A stretch of DNA of 64,000 bases from Meconema thalassinum (GCA_946902985.2 OX336389.2:1291388792-1291452791), one strand, 5' to 3'. Numbered from the stretch's first letter, positions 10,261-20,500 are shown. Translations and numbers: made by a program. The notes: generated from the letters alone by a model not told the origin.

Positions 10261-11745
10261 TAAGGCACGGAAGTTCATGCAAAATTATATTTTTGCATAT
10301 TTATGCATATTTGGGTTATTTTGGTGCAATGCATCATATGTTTCTCCTTTGCCTGTTTAAGTGCATATCTCTGCTTGAGCAGGTCGTATATTGTAATTTC
10401 CTATTGTTTTGAAGCGCTTTTTGTTACTTAATGTTCTTAAAGTCGTATATTTCGATTCGGACCCCGAGAGTAATACTGAATAATACTGAAATTATTTTAA
10501 TACCTAGTACGTTTCAGTCTTTTTTGCAAGTCAATGTCAATTTTTTTTTCATCATTCATTAGGCCTATGTAAATATTGTAATTTTTTTCATTAAAAAAAT
10601 TCAATCGCTATTAACATTGTATATCGGTTATACTTAAAATTAACATAATAAAATAATTATTGATGGTCAGCACCGCTTGAACTTCTATAAAATAACATTT
10701 CCTACCATTTAGAACTCTTTCTTAGTTGAAATATTTAAGAAAAGGTGTAGTTAAATGTCCATCCTCCGTATATTAATCTGCTAAGGTCCCATTCCGGTTT
10801 TGTACCGAAAATAAAGTCCTGTTATTACCAACCTACACATATGGGATACCTACAGGTTCCGCATAACCCCATGTGTGTCCGAAACAAACTTACTTCCTCT
10901 TTAAATGCCTCAAAATTAAATAAATACCTTTAAAAATGTACATTTACAATGGGAACACCGTAACCTGGCGAGCCTGCCACTAGAGCGCAGGGCAGCGCGG
11001 TGGCGGCAGCCATCTGGCGGGAGCGCGGCGTACTGCTAGGCGAGCCTGCCGCTAGAGCGCAGGGCAGCGCAGTTCAAAACACGGTTCTACATAATTGTTT
11101 GTGTTCTTCTCATGTATTTCCCATTTTACATTTGATTGCCGCTGAGCATGGCTGCGCCAGTGTTTGTTGATTATTGCAGCAGGCGCCCCGCGGGGTACAG
11201 CGGAGGACAGAGTGATGACAGAATGAGGTCTGCACATAAGTCAAGCAGCATTGCGTCAGATAAGCGTCACATGAGCTCATGTCACCACGGACAGTTGTTT
11301 AACGATGACCAGAGTACTGGATCTGAGTCATATCCTACTCGCGCTACTGTACCTGTCAGCGAAGCAGGCTGACATGTGACACAAGTAAATAAAGAATAGT
11401 TCCCATCTCGACCGCCGGAAATCAATTCGTGGAAGGGTAATACGTATGCCGTTTTACAACAATAAATACATTTCTTCAATATTTAAAACTTCGTTCTCCC
11501 ACATTCTTCCCTACTACCTCCTCATAAACCTACATTCACGTTGCGAAAGCTCGCACGGGCCCACTAGTCGGTTCATATTTCCTTTATATTCAAAATAGAA
11601 ACGCTAAAGAATACGGAGTGATCGTAATTGCCGTACTTATTTCATAGTGCATATTTTTTGAAACGTGATGCATATTTGACCAATAAGTAGTGAATTTTTG
11701 CATGCATATTTATTCATTTAATACTGCATGAACTTCCGGGCCTTG
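10261..11745. mobile_element. hAT-type non-autonomous element (TARGGNNCGGA group), copy 1
   Basis: Left end TAAGGCACGGAAGTTCATGC and right end gcatgaacttccgggccttg are inverted copies. The 8-base flanks ctgatcac (10253-10260) and gtgctcac (11746-11753) agree at 6 of 8 positions, as for an old hAT duplication. Subterminal stretches carry several gcatat and tatgcat words. The interior includes a GC-rich direct duplication (cgagcctgcc...ctagagcgcagggcagcgc at 10967 and 11040) and no recognisable transposase. Confidence 0.7.
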
Positions 11746-11750
11746 GTGCT

Positions 11751-11920
11751 CACTATGTTGAGGTTTAAAATTTAAAGTAAACTAATTATGCTACTATTGT
11801 AAGTAGTTTGTCTTTGGTGTAGATAAAATTGTCATTTGTAGCTTTCCAGTGGTGTAGACAAACTACTACAATAGTAGCGTAATTATTTTAGTGTAAATAT
11901 TAAACCTCAACATAGTGATC
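11751..11920. repeat. 63-bp-arm hairpin at the centre of the foldback
   Basis: cactatgttgaggtttaaaa at the left and ttaaacctcaacatagtg at the right are the tips of two arms of about 63 bases that pair almost throughout, through ctactattgtaagtagtttg. The roughly 40-base loop repeats the end of the outer arm (aaaattgtcatttgtagctt). Confidence 0.9.
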
Positions 11921-12004
11921 CGGATCTCATGATGGCCACTTGAAGGTTGAAACGCGTAACCCTAAATTGCCCTATTTAATAGTGATAATTAACTAATACA
12001 TGTA

Positions 12005-12292
12005 TAAGCCTCCGTGGCTTAGGCGGCAGCACGCCGGCCTCTCACCGCTGGGTCCGTAGTTCAAATCCCGGTCACTCCATGTGAGATTTGTTCTGGACAA
12101 AGCGGAGGCAGACAGGTTTTTCTCCGGGTACTCCGGACATTTCATTTCATTGGTCATTCATTTAACCATTGCCCCAGGGGAGTGCGACAGGCTTCGGCAG
12201 ACAGCACAGTTCATACCCTCGCTGCTAGATAGGGGCTTCATTCATTCCATTCCCTGAGCCGGTCGGTCGACTAGAAGTAGGCTGTGGATTTT
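12005..12292 (+). mobile_element. tRNA-headed SINE, family E, copy 1
   Basis: Head agcctccgtggcttaggcgg, B box agttcaaatcccggt, body with tttttctccgggtactccgg, gccccaggggagtgcgacag and ggggcttcattcattccatt, end gctgtggattttca. The flanks aactaatacatgta and aactaatgcatgta (about 11991 and 12292) are a direct repeat with one mismatch. It sits in the right arm of the foldback. Confidence 0.9.
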
Positions 12293-12398
12293 CAACTAAT
12301 GCATGTAATCTTTCCAGGAGTGTATTTACATATATCCTGTAGCCCGCTCTCGCATTGAGCATAATCGTGTTGACCGACTGAAGAGTTACAAGTGACAA

Positions 12399-12399
<1 letters not shown>

Positions 12400-12441
<42 letters not shown>

Positions 12442-12450
12442 ACAAATAAA
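12400..12450. repeat. (AAAT)n microsatellite
   Basis: Runs of aaataaataaat between the foldback arm and the next palindrome. Confidence 0.95.
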
Positions 12451-12456
12451 ACATAG

Positions 12457-12674
12457 AAACAAGAGTTTAGTGCTTTTCAGTCTGTCAACACGAATGTACC
12501 CAAAAGAGCTGGGTTATGCCCTAATCCTGAAATAAATTACATGAGATTAATAAATCCTAGTGTAAATCCTAGTGTATTTATTAATCTCATGTAAATTATT
12601 TCAGGACTAGGGCATAACCCAGCTCTTTTGGATACATTCGTGTTGACCGACTGAAAAGCACTTAACTCTTGTTT
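12457..12674. repeat. 218-bp palindrome, arms about 105 bp
   Basis: aaacaagagtttagtgcttt at the left pairs with cacttaactcttgttta at the right. The arms include ttttcagtctgtcaacacga, agagctgggttatgcccta and gagattaataaatcctagtg, nearly without mismatch, around a loop of about 10 bases. The arm tip shares cagtcggtcaacacga with the foldback at 10074. Confidence 0.92.
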
Positions 12675-12821
12675 ACTAAGCCAACACTGAAAAATGGCTT
12701 CAAACCCCACAATAAATCATAGAAATGAATAAATGAATTAATAGGCCTACACAAATAAATAATACATCCGGTCAAATTGCGATTGAGTATCTCCAACTTA
12801 AATGGCTCACGACTACTGATC

Positions 12822-13075
12822 TCGTAAGTGATCAGTGACTAGCGTTCTTGGATGCCTCCCCTAAGTTCCAGGTTCGATTCCTAGCTTTGCCAAGAAATTT
12901 CATTCTGGTCTGAGGGCTGGAACGGGGTATACTCAGCCACATGAGGCAAAACTGAGAAGAGTTGGGTTCCATTCCCACCTCAGCCATCTTGGAAGTGGTT
13001 TTACGTGGTTTCTCAGTTCTACTCCTGTTAATAACTAGGATAGTCCCCACGATACAAGTTGTGTATCTCTCTGCC
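12822..13075 (+). mobile_element. tRNA-headed SINE, family A, 3'-truncated
   Basis: Head gtgactagcgttcttggatg, B box caggttcgattcctagc, then gggctggaacggggtatact and a second B-box-like ttgggttccattcccacctc, ending after acgtggtttctcagttctac. The family's usual 3' part is missing. Confidence 0.8.
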
Positions 13076-13159
13076 CTCATGTATGTTGAAATATGTTAAC
13101 TTCTAGAGCAGTAATAGTCTGATATCAAATAAAAGATACTGTAAGTTACTTTCAAAAAT

Positions 13160-13384
13160 AACTTCTTTTTTAGTCGGTTTACCCTCCAGGTTGGCTTTTC
13201 CCTCGGACTTACCGCCTCCAGGGCAATGTCCTGGAGCCTGAAATATTGGGTCGGGGGATACAACTGGAGAGGTGGGACGAGCACCTAGCGCAGGCGGCCT
13301 CACCTGCAAAGCGAACAGGATCTTTATGAGCGGTGGGAAGGGATGGGAAGATTGGGAGGGATAAACAAGGAAGAGGGAAGGAGC
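13160..13384 (-). other. unassigned GC-rich block
   Basis: ccctccaggttggcttttcc through gatgggaagattgggagg. It has no clear family resemblance and may be the tail of the adjacent SINE or an older element. Confidence 0.3.
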
Positions 13385-13640
13385 TGGCCGTGGCCTTATG
13401 TTAGGTTCCATACCGGCATTTGCCCGGATACGAAGTGGGAAACCACGGGAATCCACTTCGAGGATGGCTGAGGTGGGAATCGAACCCCCTCTACTCATTT
13501 GGACCACCCGAGGCTGAGTATACCCCGTTCCAGTCCTCATACCACTTTTCAAATTTCGTGGCAGAGCTTGGAATCGAACCTTGGACCTCCGAGATGGCAG
13601 CTAAGCACGCTGATCACTACACCACGGAGGCGACATTTTA
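13385..13640 (-). mobile_element. tRNA-headed SINE, family A, reverse copy
   Basis: Reverse order of family A landmarks: ggccgtggccttatgttagg, gtgggaaaccacggga, atggctgaggtgggaatcga (second B-box-like), gtataccccgttccagtcct, tggaatcgaaccttggacct (B box), tagcaccacggaggc-like head ending at 13634. Confidence 0.85.
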
Positions 13641-14011
13641 TTTTGTAATAAGATAATTTAACAGGCTCTCAAATTGGCAAGTGGAGGAGCTATAAGATAG
13701 GTTAATATTGGATAGCCTACATTACGTTTTAATGTGTAATTCATGGCGTCTGTAGCCTGTTTTACGTGGTTTGGTAATTATAACGTAACAGCATCTGGCG
13801 TTTCTGGTTGATGGCCATGTAAATATGGACCATTACACGTAATCACTGATAGGTGATCATGTTTCAAACCACGCAGGAATTTATGAACTTGACGCATAAA
13901 ATTTTACGGTTTTGTTTGTCGCTTTGTACTCCCAGATCATTAATTCACGATATGACTGGCCTGTTTATACATATTAAGTCCCAGAGCACGCTCCAATAGT
14001 GTACAGAATAA
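13641..14011. other. unassigned sequence
   Basis: No gene or repeat recognised. Confidence 0.4.
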
Positions 14012-14368
14012 GGTGGTTGTTGTTGTTTCGTAGTCATCAGCCCCGTGTACTTTTTGTCTGACAACCTAAGATATAACGATGTCTGTAACAATGTGTGCAT
14101 TTGTACTTGAGGGTAGGATTGGGAAGAAGCAGCCGTGGACTTAATTTTGTAACGATCACCGCATTAGCTTGGTGAAGAAGTGGGAAACCCGGAAAACCGC
14201 TTGTTGAAAGGCTGAGGGGGAATTGTACTCAATTCTCAAATATGCCTTACGAGGTTGAATACACTCCGTGCCAATCCTCAAAACAGAATTCAATTTCTTA
14301 GCAGAGCCGTGAATCGAACCCGGGCTTCCACGGTAACAGTGCTAGCCACTGCACAACGAGGCGGACCC
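14012..14368 (-). mobile_element. tRNA-headed SINE, family A, reverse copy with (caa)n tail
   Basis: Begins with ggttgttgttgtt (the reverse of a caa tail), then catcagccccgtgtac, gtgggaaacccggaaaacc, gttgaatacactccgtgcca and gtgaatcgaacccgggcttc (B box), ending gtgctagccactgcacaacg. Confidence 0.85.
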
Positions 14369-14465
14369 ATCTTAATTGGCTCTTTTCTCACCATTCCTGA
14401 TACACTTATTGTTGAGATGTCGCAACTTTTCTTATATTATATAATACATTTTATAAGAGGCACAG

Positions 14466-14750
14466 TCCCACCACAATGGTGCACCTTGCATAGCGGTGAA
14501 GCCACAATAGTTCACGGCTGAGGAGCTCAAGAGTTGGCGACCGCGAGGGATTCCTGAGCTAGGTCCGTCTTTTGTTGTGCCCTATGTTGCAGGATTGAAT
14601 CCATGTGCAGTTAATTTGAGGGTGCGAAAATGCGAGGGAACCGTGTCAGTAGATTTACTGGCACGTTAAAAAAAACCTTGGGGAACAATTCCGGTACCCC
14701 GGAGTCTCTAAAAGCAGCAGTAGTTAAAAGGGACGTAAAACTAATATTAT
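14466..14750 (+). mobile_element. SINE-like element, family F, with (att)n tail
   Basis: Contains ttgcaggattgaatccatgt (B-box-like), gtcagtagatttactggcac, gggaacaattccggtacccc and aaaagcagcagtagttaaaa, ending in aatattattatta. This order is that of a common insect SINE. Copy count one here. Confidence 0.6.
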
Positions 14751-14883
14751 TATTAGTTTTCTCCTCTTTCTCTCTCTCTCTCTCTCCTGTCTCTGCCTTT
14801 CATTGCTCTACTTCTTTCCGAGTCCTCATTCTTCGATGATTGAATAATTTCTTTCCTCTGTCCTTTATATTTGTTCCTACCGA

Positions 14884-15190
14884 CAGTAGTGGCTACGCTG
14901 GCTAAAGCGCAGTGTTAGGTCATGGGACCATCTCTGCTGACTCGGTAGACGCGTGGGTTCGAGCCCCACCGTCGGCCGTCCTTGAAATGGTTATCCGTGG
15001 TTTCCCACTTTCAACACCAGGCAAATGCTGGGACGGTACCTTCTGATAGGCCACGGCCGCTTCCTACCACATCCTTGCCCAATTTCATTCATCTTCACCC
15101 GTTCCATCTTTCATCCCGACGCGCAGGTCGCCCACGGGCGTCGACTAGAAAGACCTGCACTCGGCCAGTTCCTTCCCTTTTCCCCTTTTT
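14884..15190 (+). mobile_element. tRNA-headed SINE, family G, copy 1
   Basis: Head agtagtggctacgctggcta, gcgtgggttcgagccccacc (B box), gtccttgaaatggttatccg, caaatgctgggacggtacct, gataggccacggccgcttcc, cccgacgcgcaggtcgccca, ending at ctagaaagacctgcactcgg. Two reverse copies lie at 57810 and 60042. Confidence 0.88.
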
Positions 15191-15228
15191 TCTTCCAGTT
15201 GCTAGTTTTGGGTGTAGTCTTAATTTAA

Positions 15229-15640
15229 TTTCCTCGTGGCGTAGTGGCTAGCACTCTTGGCTATCGCCCTGGAGGTCCGGGTTAGATACCCGGCTCTACT
15301 TGGAGTGGTCTCAGTGTTGGAACAGAGTACACTCAGCCTCACGAGACAAAATTGAGAAAAGGCGGGTTGAAATCCCACTTCAGCCATCTTGGAAGTGGTT
15401 TTACGTGGTTTCCCACTTCTAGGTCTACTCCAAGCAAATGCTGGTATAGTACCTAACTTTAGGCCATGGCCGCTACCTACCCAAATCCTACCTCAATTAC
15501 AAATACACAAACTGGTACAGGCATCACTGTGACACAGGTTATCAGACAAATTCTACACACACCCAAGTACACGGGGCTACATGTTCACGAGATTGCAAAG
15601 CTCCCAAAAGAATCAACAACAACAACAACAACGTCTTACA
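15229..15640 (+). mobile_element. tRNA-headed SINE, family A, longest copy
   Basis: Head ctcgtggcgtagtggctagc, B box gggttagatacccgg, second B-box-like ggcgggttgaaatcccactt, ggttttacgtggtttcccac, aatgctggtatagtacctaa, atcctacctcaattacaaat, gtgacacaggttatcagaca, agtacacggggctacatgtt and a tail of (caa)n. It gives the full family A order, about 400 bases. Confidence 0.9.
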
Positions 15641-15727
15641 GAAGATTGCTCTGTATTCATCCTCCACTTATTGAAGACTAAATGATGAGTTATAGTTTGA
15701 CTTTGGAATCCCTTCTTTTCTTTATAG

Positions 15728-15797
15728 ATGTGGACTTTTCATACTCCGCCTTGGTTGGATGCTAAGAGAATCACAGCGAGCTGGATGAACGTCACAG
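15728..15797 (+). other. candidate host coding exon
   Basis: A pyrimidine-rich stretch and ctttatag precede 15728 and the near-ideal donor cag|gtgagt follows 15797. One frame is open across all 70 bases (MWTFHTPPWLDAKRITASW then MNVT); the other two plus frames contain stops. The surrounding 15641-16010 has no repeat signature that I know. I do not recognise the peptide, so this is only a splice-site-based proposal. Sequence 15641-15727 and 15798-16010 would be intron. Confidence 0.3.
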
Positions 15798-16017
15798 GTG
15801 AGTGTGCATAATTTTCTTTCCAACAAACACAACAACAGTTTCACGAAAATTGCATCCAATGCCACAGCAGATCTTCACTTGACGTGTGAAGGTCATAATA
15901 AAAATGAGCAAAAATGGTCTGGTCCAAATGGCGTTGGTGTAGGAAGTTCCATATTCGCCCGCCATTGCTAAGGAGAACGTTACTTTTTCGTTAATAATTC
16001 ATTTCAAAAATGACTAT

Positions 16018-16396
16018 CTCGTGGTGCAGTGTATAGTATTCTCGGTTGACACCCCTGAGGTCCAGCTTCGACTCCTAGCCCTACCAAGAAATTAATTCTG
16101 ATCTGAGGGCTGGAACGTTCTATACTCAGCCTCGTGAGACAGCACTAGTCAAAGGTGAGTTCGATTACCACATTAGCTATCCTAGAAGTGGTTTCCCACT
16201 TCCACTCCAGGCGGAAGCCGGGATGGTACCCAAACTTCAGGCCACGACCACCTCCTACCTAATCCTAGCCCCAGTTACAAATACACTTATTAGTGTAGTC
16301 ATCACAATAACACAGGTTATCAGACAGATTGCAGACGCATCCAAGTACACGGGGATAAATGTCGCCAAGTCCCACAGTAAATCAACTACATTTACT
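16018..16396 (+). mobile_element. tRNA-headed SINE, family A, diverged
   Basis: Head ctcgtggtgcagtgtatagt, agcttcgactcctagccct (B box), gggctggaacgttctatact, ggtgagttcgattaccacat (second box), aagccgggatggtacccaaa, aacacaggttatcagacaga, agtacacggggataaatgtc. It ends a few bases before a hAT element. Confidence 0.85.
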
Positions 16397-16607
16397 TTAA
16401 AATCAGCGTTTCCCAAACTGTGGTACGCTCGTACGCGGTGATGTTACGAAAAATATAAACAATATTAGATACGTTACAAAAAGTAAAAAATATACAATTT
16501 AAAAATATAAAAACACTGATATGTTGCCGGAGGACTTTAAGGCCAAAGACAAGGAGCAGTTTTATGAATAAAATTGTGATTCAGAAGTAAGGCAAACTTT
16601 TTCAAAA

Positions 16608-16808
16608 ATGGCTCTTGTGAACTTTTGGGTTGAGAGGCGTGCAGACTATGTAGACATAGCTGATAAAGCAGTTAGAGTTTTACTGCCTTTCACTACTTCG
16701 TACCTGTGTGAGACTGCATTTTCTTCACTTGTTTATCTCAAGACTAAATACCGGAATAGGCTCCTTATAGTGGAGAACGATTTTCGTTTGAGACTCAGCA
16801 ATCTTAAA
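16608..16808 (+). pseudogene. hAT transposase C-terminal relic (SCAND3/ZBED5-like)
   Basis: ORF reads FWVERRADYVDIADKAVRVL then PFTTSYLCETAFSSLVYLKT and RNRL, then DFRLRLSNLKP. The PF.TSYLCE..FS block is the C-terminal dimerisation/RNase H end of hAT transposases, including the catalytic-glutamate region (CETAFS). The gene is cut at 16808 by a reverse-oriented non-LTR tail, and its N-terminal two thirds are absent. Confidence 0.8.
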
Positions 16809-17590
16809 CCATCATCATCATCATCTTCATTTCCCGTTTCCAGCTTCCTGGGTCGGGTTGTGAATTAAGGACCTCCATCGTTGCCTGTCTCTCCACCACT
16901 CCTCTCCTGATTTTAGTACATCTTCGGGTTTTCCTCCCTTCTTTTCTACACACTCCCACACTGTATCTGCCCATCTCTTCCGGGGCCTTCCTCGTGGTCT
17001 CTTCCCTGTCATCTTTTCACAGAAAGTTTTCTTTGGTACTCTCTCCTCTCCCATTCTCATCATATGTCCATACCACTTTAACTTTGTTGTTTCTATCCTG
17101 TCCTGCAGCTTCAATATTCCTGTCCTTTCTCTAATCTCTTCATTTCTAACTCTATCTCTTCTGGTCTTGCCCTCTATACCTCTTAGGAATTTCATCTATG
17201 CGGCTTGTATTCTACTCTACTCTCTTTTTGTAGTAGTCCGCGCTCCAGCTGCGTATGTTAGTATGGGTCTGTAGTAGGTTGAATATAATACTTTTTTGCA
17301 TTTCTTTGGGACATCTCGGTTCCACACAATACCCCTTACACTCTGGTAAAAACTGTTCGCTTGTTGTATTCTCTTTCCAATTTCCTCAGTTATCTTTCCA
17401 TCTTCTGCGATCACACTTCCCAAATACTTGAAACTTTTAACGACTTCTAGAATTTTGCCATTCAATTCTATCTTTCCTCTTCCTTTCTTCCTTCCTCTTG
17501 ACATTACCATTATCTTGCTCTTCTCTGTGCTTACTTTCATCCCAAATTTCTCTATCTCTTGGTTCCATACATCTAGTTGTCATTCCAATA
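16809..17590 (-). pseudogene. non-LTR reverse transcriptase, C-terminal part, 5'-truncated
   Basis: Minus frame from about 17580: QEIEKFGMKVSTEKSK, FKYLGSVIAEDGKI, YRPILTYAAGA, MKFLRGIEGKTRRDRVRN, KWYGHMMRMGEERVPKK, RGRPRKRW. This is the thumb and tail of endonuclease/reverse-transcriptase retrotransposons. Two TAG stops (17214-17216, 17196-17198) interrupt one frame. It ends in (gat)n (16808-16824), the 3' tail. The RT core is lost by 5' truncation, as is typical. Confidence 0.85.
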
Positions 17591-17718
17591 TTCAAGCTCA
17601 CCCTTCACATTGAAGTTGTTAGTTGAACTTTGGCTTTTATGTTTAATTAATACGAGTACTTTTATTGATATTATTTGTACAGTGTCATTTCTGAATGTTT
17701 GAATTGAATACTTCCTGT

Positions 17719-19195
17719 AATCATCATCATCATCATCATCATTTATTGCATGTGACAGGCCATTAAGACCCATAGCAGGAAAACAAGGGTATACAATTCT
17801 TGATTACAATATAAATAGCAAGCATAACATAATATATAACATTGTACTTCATAACAGGAAGAATGATTTCAGCTTCACAAATAGTGGTTGCATATATTAG
17901 ACCAACGATTTCTATCCCTGGCATCTTCCATACTTGCATCTGGATCCACCTGGTTCAGTGCCAACATAACTCGATCTTTCCATCTCGTTCTTGGTCGACC
18001 TCTTGGACGTTATCCCGTTGGCTGAAAATTGAACACACGGTTCGGGAGAGTACCTTCTGCTCTGATAATGTGTCCTAACCATTGTAATCGTCTTCTCTCT
18101 ATCTCTCTACTGATGTCTGCCTTTTTATAACGTCGATATAACTCCTCTTTACTCCGTCTTTCCCAACTGTCAGTTTCTGGGCAGTATTTTGGGCTATAGA
18201 TTTTCCGCAGCATTTTTCTTTCAAATGCACATATACGTTCTTCAAAAGTTCTTGGAGTCGCCCACGTTTCACAACCATACATTAAAACAGGTCGTACTAG
18301 GGTCATGTATAGGTGGATCTTGTTTTCCTGAGATATTAGACGTGACGTGAAAATTCGATTCATGCTATAGGAAACATGATTAGCGTTGGTGATTCTTTGT
18401 CTTATTTCCTTTTCTATTTCACTTTTGTTTGACAATATTGATCCTAAATATTTGAATGATTCAACTGTCTCAAATTTGTGCATTCCAACGTCGATAGCGA
18501 TCGGAATATTCTGTCGACGTGATATAATCATGTATTTTGTTTTCGATTCATTAACCACCAACCCCATTTTCTTTGCTTCCAGTAGGAATCTTGATGTATC
18601 AGTCGTTACCTGATCCAAAGTGTTCCCCATGATCACCACATCATCAGCAAATGCAAGAATTATGTCGGATCCGACCATCTCCATTTACCTATTCCAACCA
18701 GTTCCACGTTTAATCTTTTCCAATGCTATATTGAAAAGGACTGGGGCTAGAGGATCCCCTTGTCTTAGTCCACTTTGAAGGCTAAAGGATTCTGATTCTT
18801 GATTTGCAAACCGCACCTGGCATCTAGAGTCAGAGTAACAGGTCTTGATCAACCTTATGTACTTCATTGGAATGCCCATCTCGTGCATAGCCGTCCATAA
18901 TACTATACGGTTTATACTGTCATAGGCCTGACGAAAATCAATAAAGATTAAATGCATTTCCTTGTCAAATTCGTAGAATTTCTCCATGAGTTGCCTCAAT
19001 GTAAAGATGTGGTCGATAGTAGACCGACCAGATACAAAACCACATTGGTATGAGCCTATAATGTCTCCCAAAAATGGCCTAAGTCGATTCATAAGCAGTG
19101 AGGTAAAATTTTTATATCCTATCTCGAGTAAGGCAATCCCTCGGTAGTTAGAAGGTTGTGTGGGATCACCTTTCTTAAAAAATGGGACATATCAC
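17719..19195 (-). pseudogene. non-LTR reverse transcriptase, second 5'-truncated copy
   Basis: Minus frame from about 19190 to 18010: GDPTQPSNYRGIALLEIGYKN, YQCGFVSGRSTIDHIF, IDFRQAYDSINR, GLRQGDPLAPVLFNIALEK, then the catalytic LAFADDVVIMG near 18645, KYLGSILS, RPVLMYGCETWA, RRLQWLGHIIRA. The RT fingers, palm and thumb are all visible. A TAA at 18685-18687 lies between GTGWNR and MEMVGSD in the same frame. The 3' UTR ends in (gat)n at 17719-17741. It differs in family from the copy at 16809-17590. Confidence 0.88.
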
Positions 19196-19499
19196 GGCTC
19201 TTTTGTAATAAATAATAAAACAACTGTGCACACTTTTTATTATTTGAACTTTAACTCTAACAGTCTAACTCTAACAAACACAATTTACAATCCGTCTTTT
19301 GGTCTAATACGCAGTGTTGGTTGGGGGGGGGGGGGGGGGGTTATAGTTTTATAGTTGCTATATCTCCCAACCATTAGGTGGTACGCGAGAGATTCTCATC
19401 TCTTAAAGTGGTACTCACACAAAAAAAGTTTGGGAAACACTGCTTTAAATTACTACTATTGGTTATATTTTGACGCATCATGACTTACTTTCTAATAGC

Positions 19500-19605
19500 C
19501 TATCTCTGAAGGAAAAGTCACCAGAAAGAGTGGAAGAGGAAGACCTAAAACATCTTACCTTAAAAACTTGCTTGCCATGACGAACTGCAAATGCCTACTG
19601 CCATC
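19500..19605 (+). pseudogene. non-LTR ORF C-terminal scrap
   Basis: Plus frame GKVTRKSGRGRPKTSYLKNL resembles the GRGRP...S.L.NL motif near the end of RT ORFs. Too short to classify further. Confidence 0.5.
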
Positions 19606-19639
19606 CTGACAGAATAGGCTACACAGCCCAAGTACTAAA

Positions 19640-20500
19640 TATGATTCACCTACTCCAGTTTAATTCCTCCTACCTGGCATTCTATTTTCTTTTGCTTCTT
19701 CCCTGCCGACATCACCTTCGTTTTTGAAATGCTGATTTTCATTCCATATCCTTTACATTTCTGTTCGAGTTCTAACAAGTTACCAAGTCTGTCGTTACAA
19801 CCATGCCATCAGTATAGGTCAGACCACACACCGATTTCCTCCTAATTGAATCCCACCTAGCCAGTTTGTACCCTTTATCAAATGGTCCATATATGAAATA
19901 CGAGTAAACAGCCTTGGTGAACGATTACAGCTTTGACTCTCTCCTTTAATAATTTTAAACCAAAAACTCATCTTACCATAAACTCTCACTGCAGCATGAT
20001 TATCAACGTAAATAGTTTTGATTGTCTGTAGCAACCTTTCCTCGATACCATAATCCAGAGCTTTCCAAACCTTTTCTCACAGCAACACCCTATTTTTTGA
20101 AAATCCACAGCCTGCTTCCAGTCTCCGACCGGGTCAGGAATGGAATGAATGAAGCCCCCATCTAGCGGCGAGGATATGATCTGTGCCGGCTGCCGAGGCC
20201 TGACGCACTCCTCTGGGGCAATGATTAAATGAATGACAGATGAAATGATATGATAGTGGAGAGTGTTGCTGGAATGAAATTTTGACAGGGAAAACCGGAG
20301 TAACCGGAGAAAAACCTGTCTGCCTCCGTTTTGTCCAGCACAGATCTCACATGGAGTGACCGGGATTTGAACCACGGACCCAGCGGTGAGAGACCGGCGT
20401 GCTGCCGCCTAAGCCACGGAGGCTCCTAGCAACACCCTATTAGTACACACAATTCTACAGGACACCCATTTGATTATTTTAATTATAAACAGACTATTTT
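19640..20500 (-). pseudogene. non-LTR reverse transcriptase fragment split by a SINE
   Basis: Minus frame upstream of the SINE (20443 on) and after it: CEKRFGKLW, then LLQTIKTIYVDNHAAVRVYG, SFWFKIIKGESQSCNRSPRL, GIQLGGNR, then in another frame KCKGYGMKISISKTKVMSAG. The order is that of an RTE-like palm (K.G..Q.C.LSP.LF, then the region of the catalytic box, then SKTKVM). The catalytic box is mutated and the frame shifts at least twice. Confidence 0.75.
20095..20427 (-). mobile_element. tRNA-headed SINE, family E, copy 2, with 14-bp TSD
   Basis: Reverse copy of the 12005 element: tgaaaatccacagcctgctt, aatggaatgaatgaagcccc, ctcctctggggcaatgatta, ccggagaaaaacctgtctgc, ccgggatttgaaccacgg, taagccacggaggct. 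Direct repeat agcaacaccctatt at 20081-20094 and 20428-20441. It is fuller than copy 1 in the middle (tgatagtggagagtgttgct). Confidence 0.95.

Larger units (their letters stand above)
10010..12745. mobile_element. composite foldback (long inverted repeat) element
   Basis: Left arm (about 10074-10260: ttttcagtcggtcaacatga, tacactcttggaaaa, ggattacgcgtttcaaccc) is the inverted copy of 11918-12400 once the SINE inside the right arm is ignored. Inside, 11751-11920 continues as a near-perfect hairpin. A fainter outer layer pairs ggcattcttcttcagtgttg (10047 region) with gccaacactgaaaaatggct (12680 region). A hAT-type MITE interrupts the left arm and a SINE interrupts the right arm. No transposase gene is visible. 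Confidence 0.75.
16404..19442 (+). mobile_element. decayed hAT element carrying two nested non-LTR insertions
   Basis: Left end CAGCGTTTCCCAAACT and right end AGTTTGGGAAACACTG are inverted copies with one mismatch, of the CAGTGTTTCCCAAACT type known from hAT (Charlie-like) elements. The flanks are ctttaaaat at the left and ctttaaat at 19443-19450, an 8-base duplication with one inserted A. Own sequence remains at 16404-16808, about 17590-17718 and 19196-19442. A run of about 20 G lies at 19322-19341. Confidence 0.8.

Noticed and set aside
11136..11372. 78-codon ORF as a host gene
   Set aside because: It lies within a hAT-type non-autonomous element and has no recognisable domain or splice context.
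19321..19341. Long G run as a possible G-quadruplex
   Set aside because: A single homopolymer near a decayed transposon end; its length is also prone to sequencing error (likewise at 3667 and 60240).
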